Positions 39,257 to 47,258 of a DNA stretch of 64,000 nucleotides are shown piece by piece; within the stretch, counting starts at the first letter, position 1, and each line of letters opens with the position of its first letter. The position numbers and the translations under genes were made by a program. A model generated the notes under the pieces. That model did not search any database. It saw only the letters and a program-made list of their open reading frames with translations, and was not told the origin of the DNA. The DNA comes from PALSA-612 sp963755155 (GTDB taxonomy: Bacteria > Actinomycetota > Thermoleophilia > Gaiellales > Gaiellaceae). The stretch covers positions 248,001-312,000 of the forward strand of contig CAVWIV010000003.1 in NCBI GenBank assembly GCA_963755155.1, written 5' to 3'.

Positions 39257-39257
39257 C

Positions 39258-40868
39258 TCAGGTGATGCGAAGTGGAGCGCAGCTCGGCTTCGAGCGGTTG
39301 CCTGCAGTGTCAGTGGACACTACGCAGAAGCGAAGGTTGCCGCGCGCCGTGCTGCGCCAACGGATGAAGTAGAAGAGCGCCTCCGGGTCGACGATGTGCA
39401 GCCGCGCGCTGGCGGTGCCCAGGCGCCGCGTGCCCCGGAAGATCGTCGCCTCCTCCGAGCTCCTGCCGCTCGCCTCCACGACGCGGTAGCGCAGCTGCGC
39501 GATCCTCCCCAGCTCGCCGCTGCTCGCGAGCGCTTTCACGCGCGGCGGTGTGGGATCGGCGACCCGCCCGAACGTCGCAGCGGCGGACTTCGCGCCGTCG
39601 AGCGGAATTGCACACGTGGGCTTCTTTCCCTTGCACGCACCGTCCCAGCGCACAAACGTCCACTTGTTGTTCGTCGGCGCAGCGTCGATCGTCACGGTGC
39701 TGCCGGCCGGGAACGACCGCGAGCACGCCCGCCCGCAGTCGATGCCCGCGGGCGTACTCGTGACGGTGCCCTGGCCGATCTTCGTCACCGCCACGGGGAA
39801 CAGCGTGCCCGCCTCGACGAACGAGGCGACGACCGACCCGGGCCCTCGGGAAACGACCTCACACGTCACGACGACGCCGCGGCACGAGCCCGACCAGCCG
39901 GCGAAGACCCAGCCGGCTTCGGGAATCGCCTGCAGGGTCGTCCGCGTTCCGGTCGGAACCAGGACGCCGCACGTCTCGCCGCAGACGATCCCGGGAGGGC
40001 TGCCGACGATCGACCCCTTCCCGGTCCTGCTCACTGCGAGCGGAACGCGCGTCAGGGCGCCGCCGCCGATCGAGGCCGTCACCGCCTTGGCGCGGTTCAT
40101 CGGGACGACGCAGGCGCCTGAGCCCGTGCACGCTCCTCCCCACACCACCGGGCCGGAGGGGGTCAGGGTCACATCGACACCCGCGCCGAAGGACGCGACG
40201 CAAGCCTCGCCGCAGACCACGCCCGGAACGTCACTCGTCACCGTCCCGCCCGCGGTCGCCACGGACAGGGCGTACACGGTGTCCGGTGGAGCGAACGTCG
40301 CGGTGATCGTCTTGGGGTTGTTCATGACGACCGAGCACGGCCCGGTGCCCGTGCAGCCGGCGGCCGACCAGCCCGAGAACGACCAGCCGGGCGTCGGCTT
40401 CGCCTCGAGCGCGACCGTGGTATCCGTGGAGAACGACGCCGTGCACGTCTGGCCGCAGGCGATGCCGCCGGGCTGGCTCGACACGGTGCCGCTGCCGCTC
40501 ACGGTGACCGCGAGCGAGAACGTCGTCGGGCGAAGGCGACCGAAGAACGCCGTCGCGCTGTAGGTCTTTCCCGGCGTGAGCTCGATCGGGCAGCAGCCCT
40601 CGAACCCCTCGAACTCGGAGCCGGGGTCGGGGGTCGCCTTGAGCGTCACCGGCTCGTAGTTCTCGGGATCGTCGTTCGAGATGAAGAGGAACGAGCAGGT
40701 GTCGCCGCAGTCGATGCCGGGCGGCGACGAGACGACCGTCCCGGTGCCGCTGCCCATCTTCTCGACGTTCACCCTCGCGTGCAGCGCCATCTCGGGAACG
40801 GCCGACGCCGACGCCGCCAGCAGGAGCAGTCCGAGGACCGCGGTCGCGGCGACGAGCAGCCGGCTCAC
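39258..40868 (-). CDS. Secreted protein with five InlB B-type repeats
   Basis: A 536-residue exported protein with a signal peptide (LLVAATAVLGLLLLAASASA). Residues ~38-420 contain five tandem repeats of ~70-75 residues built as G-G-TVxSxPxGIxCGxxC, FxxGxxVTL-A-P, GWSFSGW-like and CxVxMxxxKxxxATF; each repeat has two Cys pairs likely to form disulfides. The C-terminal ~115 residues (RVKALASSGELGRIAQLRYRV) form another beta domain. Such repeats occur in surface proteins of many bacteria and suggest a wall- or polymer-binding protein. Overlaps the PhzF-like gene by 4 bases and precedes the lipoprotein. Confidence 0.75.
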   Translation of the reverse strand: MSRLLVAATAVLGLLLLAASASAVPEMALHARVNVEKMGSGTGTVVSSPPGIDCGDTCSFLFISNDDPENYEPVTLKATPDPGSEFEGFEGCCPIELTPGKTYSATAFFGRLRPTTFSLAVTVSGSGTVSSQPGGIACGQTCTASFSTDTTVALEAKPTPGWSFSGWSAAGCTGTGPCSVVMNNPKTITATFAPPDTVYALSVATAGGTVTSDVPGVVCGEACVASFGAGVDVTLTPSGPVVWGGACTGSGACVVPMNRAKAVTASIGGGALTRVPLAVSRTGKGSIVGSPPGIVCGETCGVLVPTGTRTTLQAIPEAGWVFAGWSGSCRGVVVTCEVVSRGPGSVVASFVEAGTLFPVAVTKIGQGTVTSTPAGIDCGRACSRSFPAGSTVTIDAAPTNNKWTFVRWDGACKGKKPTCAIPLDGAKSAAATFGRVADPTPPRVKALASSGELGRIAQLRYRVVEASGRSSEEATIFRGTRRLGTASARLHIVDPEALFYFIRWRSTARGNLRFCVVSTDTAGNRSKPSCAPLRIT

Positions 40869-41710
40869 AGCTTGAACTCCCCGCGCGCGACGACGACGGC
40901 GCTGCCCCCCACCTCGACGCGCTCGATCACGTCAGGAGAGCCCCACGCAGTCGCGTAGAGGGTCGATGGGCGGTTGAGCTCGGCGCCCTGGGAGATCTCG
41001 ACCTCCTCGCCAGAGCCGACGAGGCCGTGGCGGAGCAGGTGCACCGCGAGCGGCCCTGCCGCCGACCCGGTGGCGGGATCCTCCGGGACGCCGTCCGCGG
41101 GCGCGAACATCCGCGTCTTCCACGTTCTCCCTGAGCCGGCCAGGCAGTTGGCTCCGACAACCTCGGGCAGCGTGCCGAGCAGGCGAAGGTCGGGCTCGAC
41201 GCCTGCCACGTCGTCCTCCGTGGGCAGCACGACGTAGACGTACGTGACGCCGTTGTCGTAGACCTCGACGGGGAGCTCCGAGTGCTCGACGCCGAGAGCC
41301 GCAAGCAGCTCGTCCGTGTGCGCGTACGGCCGCCAGGTGGGCACCGGCTGCGTCATCCGCCCGAAGACGATGCGCGGCCCTTCGCGCTCGAGCCGCACGG
41401 GAATGACGCCGACTCCGGTCTCGAGGCGGACCTCCTCGACCTGGAGCGGGCCCCCGAGCACGAACGCCGTGCCGAGCACCGGATGGCCGGCGAAGGGAAG
41501 CTCGGACTCGGGCGTGAAGATCCGCAGGCGGACGTGCGCCTCGCCGTTCGCGGGATAGACGAACACCGTCTCCGACAACGCCATTTCGCGAGCGAGGTCT
41601 TGCAGGTCGGCGTCGGGGATCCCGCGCGCGTCCGTGAACACCGCGAGCTGGTTGCCGGTCAACGGCCTGTCCGTGAAGACATCACAGACGACGTAGCGAA
41701 AGACCCCCAT
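40865..41710 (-). CDS. PhzF-family isomerase/epimerase-like protein
   Basis: A 281-residue PhzF/DapF-fold protein. Catalytic Glu47 lies in MALSETVFVYP; LPFAGHPVLGTAFVL and EDPATGSAAGPLAVHLL are the other family motifs. PhzF acts in phenazine synthesis by isomerising a dihydro-hydroxyanthranilate, but most homologues are uncharacterised. With no phenazine genes nearby, a general isomerase function is more likely. ATG at 41710. First gene of a five-gene minus-strand run down to 36566. Confidence 0.85.
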   Translation of the reverse strand: MGVFRYVVCDVFTDRPLTGNQLAVFTDARGIPDADLQDLAREMALSETVFVYPANGEAHVRLRIFTPESELPFAGHPVLGTAFVLGGPLQVEEVRLETGVGVIPVRLEREGPRIVFGRMTQPVPTWRPYAHTDELLAALGVEHSELPVEVYDNGVTYVYVVLPTEDDVAGVEPDLRLLGTLPEVVGANCLAGSGRTWKTRMFAPADGVPEDPATGSAAGPLAVHLLRHGLVGSGEEVEISQGAELNRPSTLYATAWGSPDVIERVEVGGSAVVVARGEFKL

Positions 41711-41753
41711 AGGTCACGACTTTACCCGCGGCGATCAGGCCGTATCGCGGTGT

Positions 41754-42212
41754 CTAGTCCCGGTCCGCCGGCGGCTTGCGGCTGACGGCGATGCCGCCGC
41801 AGAGCGCGCGCCCCTCGAGCCGCAGCACGGGCGCGTCCGGGTCGTCGGGATCCGTGCCGGAGGAGGCGTAGCCGCCCGCAACGGCTTGGATCTCCGGCTC
41901 GATTCGCCATTCGGGAGGAACGACGAGCTGGACGCCGCCGAAGAGCGCCGTCACCGACAGCCGGGCGTCGGGCGCCAGCGTCGCCTCCCGCAGATCGGCG
42001 TCGACGCCGCCGTACCAGGCGAGCATCGAGCCGCCACGAAACGCCTTGGCCTTGCTGCGCAGCTCCGCGCCGTCGAACACGGCGACGAGAGCTACGTCGT
42101 CGCTCTCGGCATCACCGCGCGAAGGGAGAGAGCGCTTGACGACAGCGGCGGCGGCCATGAACCCGCCGAACAGGCCGAGGATGAGGAGGCCCAGCTTGCC
42201 TACGACTCTCAC
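41754..42212 (-). CDS. LiaF-like cell-envelope protein (DUF2154-like C-terminus)
   Basis: A 152-residue protein with one N-terminal membrane helix (LGLLILGLFGGFMAAAAVV). A soluble domain with VALVAVFDGAELRSKAKAFRGGSMLAWYGGVDADLREATL follows; DLREATLAPDARLSVTALFGGVQLVVPPEWRI is a close match to the LiaF C-terminal domain, which in Firmicutes inhibits the LiaRS stress system. Here it probably has a related, unknown envelope role. Next to the secreted protein gene upstream (16-base gap). Confidence 0.7.
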   Translation of the reverse strand: MRVVGKLGLLILGLFGGFMAAAAVVKRSLPSRGDAESDDVALVAVFDGAELRSKAKAFRGGSMLAWYGGVDADLREATLAPDARLSVTALFGGVQLVVPPEWRIEPEIQAVAGGYASSGTDPDDPDAPVLRLEGRALCGGIAVSRKPPADRD

Positions 42213-42228
42213 GCAGGCAGGTTAACGA

Positions 42229-43197
42229 TTACGGCGTCTGGGCTTCCCAGGTGGGAATCGCCGAGATGGCCACCGACGCCACCTTGGAGTACGGGATGGA
42301 GTCGATCCCGTTCGAGAGCTTGAACACCTGGCGCGTGCCCGGCGGTAGTGCGTTGTAGGCCGAGCCGGTGACACCCCCGACGACGTTCCCGGCCCCGTCG
42401 AAGAGCACGGCCGAGAGCTCCGTGCTCTTCAGCATGAGCTTCGCGTTGTTGTTCACGACCTCGCCCTGTACCCAGCCCGCCCAGGCGGGCTCGAACTGCC
42501 CGGGGATGACCGCGATGTTGTCGAGCCCCGGCCGCGGCAGCTTGTCGGCCTTCTGACGTGCGCCGGCAAGGATGACGAACTCGAGCTTCGCGATCGGCGC
42601 TTGCCCCGGGAACGCGAGCTGGCCGGCGTAGTTGTAGCTCTCGCCCGCGCCGATCTGAGCGACCCACGTCGTGGCCGTGCCGATGAGCTTGCTGTCGGCG
42701 AGCACGAAATTCACCTGGACGGTGACCCTGATGGCGGCGACATTCGGTGACGTGTTTCGCAGCACCAGGCCGTAGCTGACGGTCGAGCCGGCGCCCACCC
42801 GCGGGCGAACCGACCAGCCGCTCTTCGTGACGACGATCTTCGGCGGGATGAGGCTGCCGACGACCGTGATCTTGCGCGTGCCCGTCGAGCCGCCACACTT
42901 GGCGCTCAGGAGAGCCGGGCCAGGAGCCGTGAGCTGCGCCAGCGTCCACTTCCACGTCACGCGGCCGTTCTTCCCTCGCGCGCCGAAGAGCCCGTTCTGC
43001 ATCTCGCCGTCGGAGTAGCGGATGCTGAGCGTGCACGAGGCCGCCTTGGTCGCGACCGACGCGGTGTAGGACTTGCCCTGGTAGGCGCGCGCCGACCCGG
43101 CGAGCTTCAGCGAGGGACCGTTGGCGGCCGCGAGCGCGGCGCCTGGGATCGCGAGCGCGAGCAGGACGAGAGCCGTTCTCCGCTGGACGGACAGCAT
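42229..43197 (-). CDS. Secreted protein of unknown function
   Basis: A 322-residue exported protein with a signal peptide (LVLLALAIPGAALAAANG). Two beta-rich halves: the first has a Cys pair (SCTLSIRY, AKCGGS); the second, with TVSYGLVLRNTSPNVAAIRV and SAVLFDGAGNVVGGVTGSAYNALPPGTRQVF, resembles FxLYD/DUF-type beta domains of envelope proteins. No catalytic motif. It precedes the LiaF-like gene. Function unknown. Confidence 0.6.
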   Translation of the reverse strand: MLSVQRRTALVLLALAIPGAALAAANGPSLKLAGSARAYQGKSYTASVATKAASCTLSIRYSDGEMQNGLFGARGKNGRVTWKWTLAQLTAPGPALLSAKCGGSTGTRKITVVGSLIPPKIVVTKSGWSVRPRVGAGSTVSYGLVLRNTSPNVAAIRVTVQVNFVLADSKLIGTATTWVAQIGAGESYNYAGQLAFPGQAPIAKLEFVILAGARQKADKLPRPGLDNIAVIPGQFEPAWAGWVQGEVVNNNAKLMLKSTELSAVLFDGAGNVVGGVTGSAYNALPPGTRQVFKLSNGIDSIPYSKVASVAISAIPTWEAQTP

Positions 43198-43254
43198 GCT
43201 CTCGGGATCGGCGGCTCGTCCCGGGCCCGCAGTCCCTCGAACGGGGGACTGCCC

Positions 43255-43419
43255 AGGAGGGTCTGGCGAAATAGTGACTGTGCCGCCGGAATCACGCTGG
43301 AGGCCGCGCTGCAGCGTCCTCGGTCGCCCACGTACTGACTAGTACGTGGGCTCCCTGCGTCCTTGCATCACAACCTCCAGCGCGCCCCGGCGACGAGCAC
43401 CATTCCGCCAGACCCTCCT
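43255..43419. repeat. Long imperfect palindrome (~165 bp), MITE-like or structural
   Basis: Outer arms 43255-43276 and 43398-43419 match at 20 of 22 bases when one is reverse-complemented. At the apex CCCACGTACT (43327-43336) pairs perfectly with AGTACGTGGG (43341-43350) around GACT. Between them about half of the positions match (for example CGCTGGAGG). It fills most of the 220-base space between a secreted-protein gene and the DtxR-family gene. No gene is seen in it. It could be a non-autonomous mobile element, a large terminator or an RNA hairpin. Confidence 0.7.
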
Positions 43420-44074
43420 AGCTAACGCCTATCTGACCCGCGAGCTCGAACGAGATCGCGTGCTCGACGCCGCCCGTGGTGACGACGACGGGCTCAGGCG
43501 AAGGCGCCCTGCGCACGACTTCCACGACGGCGCCGGGAAGCAGCCCGAGCCCGCGCAGGTACCGCAGAAGCGCGGTGTCGTGCGGAACTCGGCGGACTGT
43601 CGAGCGCTCACCCTCGCCGAGGGCGTGCAGCGGCCGCAGCTTGTCCTCTCCGACGTTGAGGTCCGCATCGGGAATCGGGTCGCCGTGCGGGTCGTGCGTC
43701 GGGAAGCCGAGCGTCTCGTCGATCCGTGCCTCGAGCTCCTCGGAGAGCGCGTGCTCGAGCCGGTCGGCCTCCGCGTGCACCTCGTCGATCGGCATGCCCA
43801 GCGTCTCGGCCAGGTACTGCTCGAGCAGACGGTGGTGCCGGATGACCTCGACGGCGGCCTTGCGGCCCGCCGTGGTGAGCGTCGCGCCTCGGTAAGGCTC
43901 GTGGACGACGAGCTTCAGCGTCGCGAGCTTCTTCAGCATCGACGTGACCGACGGCGGCGACACGGCAAGCGACGCGGCGAGCGCCGAGGTCGTCGCTTTA
44001 CCGTGCTCCGACTCGAGCCGGTGGATCTCCTTGAGGTAGTCCTCGGCGGTCTGGGAGAGAGGGGCTGTAGACAT
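43418..44074 (-). CDS. DtxR/MntR-family metal-dependent regulator
   Basis: A 218-residue metal-dependent repressor, ATG at 44074. Winged-helix at residues 7-65 (AEDYLKEIHRLESEHGKATTSALAASL, SPPSVTSMLKKL), dimerisation and metal-binding domain with HHRLLEQYLAETLGM and EADRLEHALSEELEARIDETLG, and an SH3/FeoA-like C-terminus (LRYLRGLGLLPGAVVEVV). Represses metal-uptake or oxidase genes when Mn2+ or Fe2+ is bound. The divergent multicopper oxidase starts 26 bases away, with a palindrome between, so that gene is its likely target. The stop overlaps the palindrome arm downstream. Confidence 0.88.
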   Translation of the reverse strand: MSTAPLSQTAEDYLKEIHRLESEHGKATTSALAASLAVSPPSVTSMLKKLATLKLVVHEPYRGATLTTAGRKAAVEVIRHHRLLEQYLAETLGMPIDEVHAEADRLEHALSEELEARIDETLGFPTHDPHGDPIPDADLNVGEDKLRPLHALGEGERSTVRRVPHDTALLRYLRGLGLLPGAVVEVVRRAPSPEPVVVTTGGVEHAISFELAGQIGVS

Positions 44075-44092
44075 GCGCTTTCTAATATAGAG

Positions 44093-44108
44093 TTTAGGCA
44101 TGTCTAAA
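44093..44108. promoter_or_regulatory. Probable DtxR/MntR-family operator
   Basis: TTTAGGCATGTCTAAA, a 16-base near-perfect palindrome (TTTAG-x-CATG-x-CTAAA). It lies between the regulator start (44074) and the oxidase start (44100), covering the oxidase ATG. Repression by the neighbouring regulator would block both divergent transcripts. Confidence 0.6.
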
Positions 44109-45101
44109 CGCCTGAGCAGGCGGAAGCTGCTGGCCGGAGCTGCGATTCCGGTGGCCGCCGTGCCGCTCGCGAAGCTCGTGGGCGCAGGCGAGAGCGACGC
44201 CGGCGCCTCGACGTCGACCCACATCGACCACCAGCACCAGCGCGTGGGACACGCGTCGATGTTCGGCGCCAGCGTCCCCGCCCCGGGCGGGCCGAATGCC
44301 CTCGACGCCCTGCTCATTCCCCCGCCGGCGCTCCCGCATCAGCCCGGACGCGTCCGCGAGTACCGCCTCGTCGCCGAGGACCGCGAGATCGAGGTCGCGC
44401 AGGGCGTGAAATACGCCGCGTGGACGTACAACGGCACCGTTCCCGGCCCGGTCCTCCGCGCCACCGAGGGCGACATCTTCCGGGTCGAGTTCCGAAACCA
44501 GGGCTCGCACCCGCACACGATCCACTTCCACGGGATCCACCCGGCCAACATGGACGGCGTCTTCGAGATCGTCGCGCCCGGCGGCTCGTTCACGTACGAG
44601 TTCGAGGCGCATCCGTACGGCATGCACCTGTACCACTGCCACGCGACGCCGCTCAAGAAGCACATCGAGAAGGGCCTCTACGGCGCGCTCATCATCGACC
44701 CGCCGAAGCCGCGCCCGCCGGCGCGCGAGCTCGTCATGGTGATGAACGGCTTCGACACGGACTTCGACGGCGAGAACAACTTCTACACCGTCAACGGCCT
44801 CGCCTTCTACTACGCGAAGTACCCGATCAAGGTGAAGCGCGGCGAGCTCGTGCGGATCTACCTCGCGAACCTCACGGAGTTCGACCTCATCAACTCCCTG
44901 CACATCCACGCGAACTTCTTCCGCTACTACCCGACGGGCTCGACCGACCAGTTCGAGTACACGGACACGGTGATGCTCTGCCAGGGGCAGCGCGGGATCC
45001 TCGAGCTCGAGTTCCCCAACACCGGGCGGTTCATGTTCCACGCGCACCAGTCGGAGTTCGCCGAGCTCGGCTGGATGGGGTTCTTCCAGGTGGAGGAGTA
45101 G
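44100..45101 (+). CDS. Two-domain multicopper oxidase, exported by Tat
   Basis: A 333-residue protein starting in the operator. The N-terminus has a twin-Arg motif (SRRKLLAGAAIPVAAVPLAKL). Copper ligands appear as HPHTIHFHG (His137-144), LYHCHATPLKKH (His179-Cys180-His181, His188), LHIHANFF and FMFHAHQSEF. The axial position after His188 is Leu193, which would give a high-potential type 1 copper. It resembles two-domain laccase/NirK-like oxidases. Likely role: extracellular oxidation of Cu(I), Fe(II) or Mn(II), or an organic substrate. With a metal-dependent repressor and a ZIP permease alongside, metal oxidation is the best guess. Confidence 0.85.
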   Translation: MSKRLSRRKLLAGAAIPVAAVPLAKLVGAGESDAGASTSTHIDHQHQRVGHASMFGASVPAPGGPNALDALLIPPPALPHQPGRVREYRLVAEDREIEVAQGVKYAAWTYNGTVPGPVLRATEGDIFRVEFRNQGSHPHTIHFHGIHPANMDGVFEIVAPGGSFTYEFEAHPYGMHLYHCHATPLKKHIEKGLYGALIIDPPKPRPPARELVMVMNGFDTDFDGENNFYTVNGLAFYYAKYPIKVKRGELVRIYLANLTEFDLINSLHIHANFFRYYPTGSTDQFEYTDTVMLCQGQRGILELEFPNTGRFMFHAHQSEFAELGWMGFFQVEE

Positions 45102-45180
45102 CTGGAGCCGGGCCGCCACGGGTAGTCGCCGCGGCTGGCAGCTGTGGGCGCTGCTGCCGATCCTGCTGCTCGTCGGCGCC

Positions 45181-46296
45181 GTGTCGCTCTTCGCCACGGC
45201 CGGCGGCTCGATCGTCGACCTCGTGGGCTCGAACCCGCCACCCGCCGACGAGCTCGACATCCGGCGCGTGTCGTTCGAGCCGGGCCGGATCGAGATCAAG
45301 GTCACGAACCCCCAGCGCGACGCGATCACCCTCGGCACCGTGACGGTCGCCGACGCGATCGTGCCGTACGAGGTCGACGGGCCGACGACGCTCGAGCGGC
45401 TGCGCTCCGCCACGATCGTCGTCCGCTACGACTGGGTCGAGGACGAGCCCATCTCCGTCGGCGTCACGAGCTCGAGCGGGATTCAGGTGACGGAGGAGAT
45501 CGCCGCCGCCGTGAGGACGCCCGAAGCGGACTCTCGTAGCGTGTTCGGCTACGCGCTGATCGGCTTCCTCGTGGGCGTCGTGCCCGTCGCGCTGGGTCTC
45601 ATGTGGCTCCCCGCGCTGCGCGGCGCGGACCCTCGCTGGCTGGCCGCGTTCATGGCGCTCACGGCCGGCCTCTTGACGTTCCTCGCACTCGAGGCGCTGT
45701 CCGAGGCGCTCGAGCTCCAGGCCGTTCTCCCCGGGCAGCTGGGCGGCACGGGGCTCGTGTTACTCGGCGTCGCCGGCAGCTACCTCGCGCTGACGTTCGT
45801 CTCCGAGCGGCTGGGGCGGGGGCCGGGAGGAGGCAAGGGCGCGCTCGGAGGCATCGCGCTGGCGACGCTCGTCGCGATCGGCATCGGCATCCACAACCTC
45901 GGCGAGGGACTCGCCATCGGCTCGTCGTTCGCACTCGGCGAGCTTGCGCTCGGGAGCTTCCTCATCGTCGGCTTCATGGTCCACAACATCACCGAGGGGC
46001 TAGGCATCGCCGCTCCGATCGCCGAAGGGTCGCGCGCGTCGATCGCGCGCCTCGCGGCGCTCGCGCTCATCGCCGGCGCGCCGGCCATCGCCGGCGCGTG
46101 GATCGGCGGCTTCCTTACAAGCGATGTGCTCGGCGTGCTGTTCTTCGCGATCGCCGCGGGCGCGGCGCTCCAGGTCGTGATCGAGGTCGGTCGCTACGTC
46201 GCGCGGAAGGCGCCCGGCGGCCTGCGCTCGGGCTGGGTCGCTGGCGGCTTCGTCGCGGGCATTGCGGTCATGTACCTCACGGGCCTGCTCATCTAG
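45181..46296 (+). CDS. ZIP-family metal permease with N-terminal extracytoplasmic domain
   Basis: The C-terminal ~250 residues are a ZIP transporter: IGIHNLGEGLAIGSS and GFMVHNITEGLGIAAP hold the His/Glu metal sites of helices IV and V. The N-terminus (VSFEPGRIEIKVTNPQRDAITLGTVTVADAIVPYE) is an extracytoplasmic beta domain following a hydrophobic segment. The usual start is unclear: the coding frame extends ~80 bases upstream with a membrane helix (WALLPILLLVGAVSLFATA) but without ATG/GTG/TTG until 45181. A non-canonical start or a frameshift upstream is likely. Imports divalent metals such as Zn, Fe or Mn. Confidence 0.8.
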   Translation: MSLFATAGGSIVDLVGSNPPPADELDIRRVSFEPGRIEIKVTNPQRDAITLGTVTVADAIVPYEVDGPTTLERLRSATIVVRYDWVEDEPISVGVTSSSGIQVTEEIAAAVRTPEADSRSVFGYALIGFLVGVVPVALGLMWLPALRGADPRWLAAFMALTAGLLTFLALEALSEALELQAVLPGQLGGTGLVLLGVAGSYLALTFVSERLGRGPGGGKGALGGIALATLVAIGIGIHNLGEGLAIGSSFALGELALGSFLIVGFMVHNITEGLGIAAPIAEGSRASIARLAALALIAGAPAIAGAWIGGFLTSDVLGVLFFAIAAGAALQVVIEVGRYVARKAPGGLRSGWVAGGFVAGIAVMYLTGLLI

Positions 46297-46305
46297 CCTA
46301 GGGCG

Positions 46306-46698
46306 ATGCGGCTGTACCTCGTGCGCCACGCGAAGGCAGAGCAGGGCGAGCCCGACGACCTGCGTCGGCTGACGCCTGACGGCCGCGCGGCCGCTCGCGA
46401 TCTCGGTAGTCGCCTCGCCGCTGAAGGTGTCACACCCGACGCGGTGCTCTCGAGCCCGTTGCTCCGCGCCCGCGAGACTGCCGAGGAGATCGCCCGCGCG
46501 ACCGGCGCCGAGGCGGAGCCCCTCGACGTGCTGGCGCCCGGCGCGACCGCGGATGACGTGACGCACGCCGTCACCGGCCGCGGCGAGACGGTGGTCGTCG
46601 TCGGTCACCAGCCGGATTGCGGGCAGATCGCCGCTGCGCTGACGGGAGGCGAAGAGCCGCCGTTCCCGACGGCGGGCCTCGCGGTCATCGAGCTGTGA
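46306..46698 (+). CDS. Histidine phosphatase, SixA-like
   Basis: A 130-residue branch-1 histidine phosphatase of the short SixA type. The RHA motif (YLVRHAKAEQGEPDDLRRL, His8) is the nucleophile; the second His lies in VVVVGHQPDCGQ. SixA removes phosphate from His on phosphotransfer proteins. The gene overlaps the convergent PadR gene by 14 bases at its 3' end. Its neighbour is the ZIP transporter, 9 bases upstream. Confidence 0.85.
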   Translation: MRLYLVRHAKAEQGEPDDLRRLTPDGRAAARDLGSRLAAEGVTPDAVLSSPLLRARETAEEIARATGAEAEPLDVLAPGATADDVTHAVTGRGETVVVVGHQPDCGQIAAALTGGEEPPFPTAGLAVIEL

Positions 46699-47218
46699 GC
46701 TCAGCCTCGAGCTCGGCGAGCCACTCCGCCTGCGTCTCCAGCATCACGACGCCGAACTCGAGCGCCCTCTGCGGGAAGCGATAGCCGAGCTCCACGTCCT
46801 CCTGCGCGTGAGGCTCGACCTGGGCGCGGAAGAACGCGACTGCCTGCTCGCGCCACTCGCGCATCCGGCGGACGTTGACTACCGCCACCTCGGGATCGCC
46901 CAGGTCGGAGAAGAAGAGCCGCAGCAGACCCTCGTCGCGGTACTGGAAGAGATCGCTTTCGCCGTGCAGCCAGTCGTCGAGCGCTCGCTCACCGGCGCCG
47001 GTGAGCCGATAGACCTTCCGCCTGCGTCCGCCCTCACTTTCCACCTCCACGAGGCCCGCCGCCCGGAGACGCCGCAGCTCCGGGTAGATCTGCCCAAAGC
47101 TCGCGCCCCAGAAGAACTGCGTGGAGATCCCGACCGCCTGCTTGATGTCATAGCCGCTGCGCGGCCGCACCCGCAAGAAGCCGAGGATGATCTTCGCGGT
47201 CGGAGAGAGGCTTGACAT
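46685..47218 (-). CDS. PadR-family transcriptional repressor
   Basis: A 177-residue PadR protein: winged helix in residues 1-90 (SPTAKIILGFLRVRPRSGYDIKQAV, FFWGASFGQIYPELRRLRAAGLVE) and a C-terminal dimerisation helix pair with EWREQAVAFFRAQVEPHAQEDVE. It is divergent from an ABC exporter whose start is 41 bases away. The shared region holds two palindromes, so the protein likely represses the exporter and itself until a toxic ligand binds, as LmrR does. Confidence 0.88.
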   Translation of the reverse strand: MSSLSPTAKIILGFLRVRPRSGYDIKQAVGISTQFFWGASFGQIYPELRRLRAAGLVEVESEGGRRRKVYRLTGAGERALDDWLHGESDLFQYRDEGLLRLFFSDLGDPEVAVVNVRRMREWREQAVAFFRAQVEPHAQEDVELGYRFPQRALEFGVVMLETQAEWLAELEAELTAR

Positions 47219-47253
47219 ATCTCCCAGAGATATCGTATCGTATCTACCAGATA
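47217..47253. promoter_or_regulatory. Twin palindromic operators for the PadR regulator
   Basis: ATATCTC-CCA-GAGATAT (47217-47233) and TATCT-ACC-AGATA (47241-47253) both follow the PadR pattern, with arms spaced by 3 bases. The first covers the PadR start codon; the second ends 5 bases before the ABC gene start. Two PadR dimers would cover both promoters. Confidence 0.7.
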
Positions 47254-47258
47254 GATCA

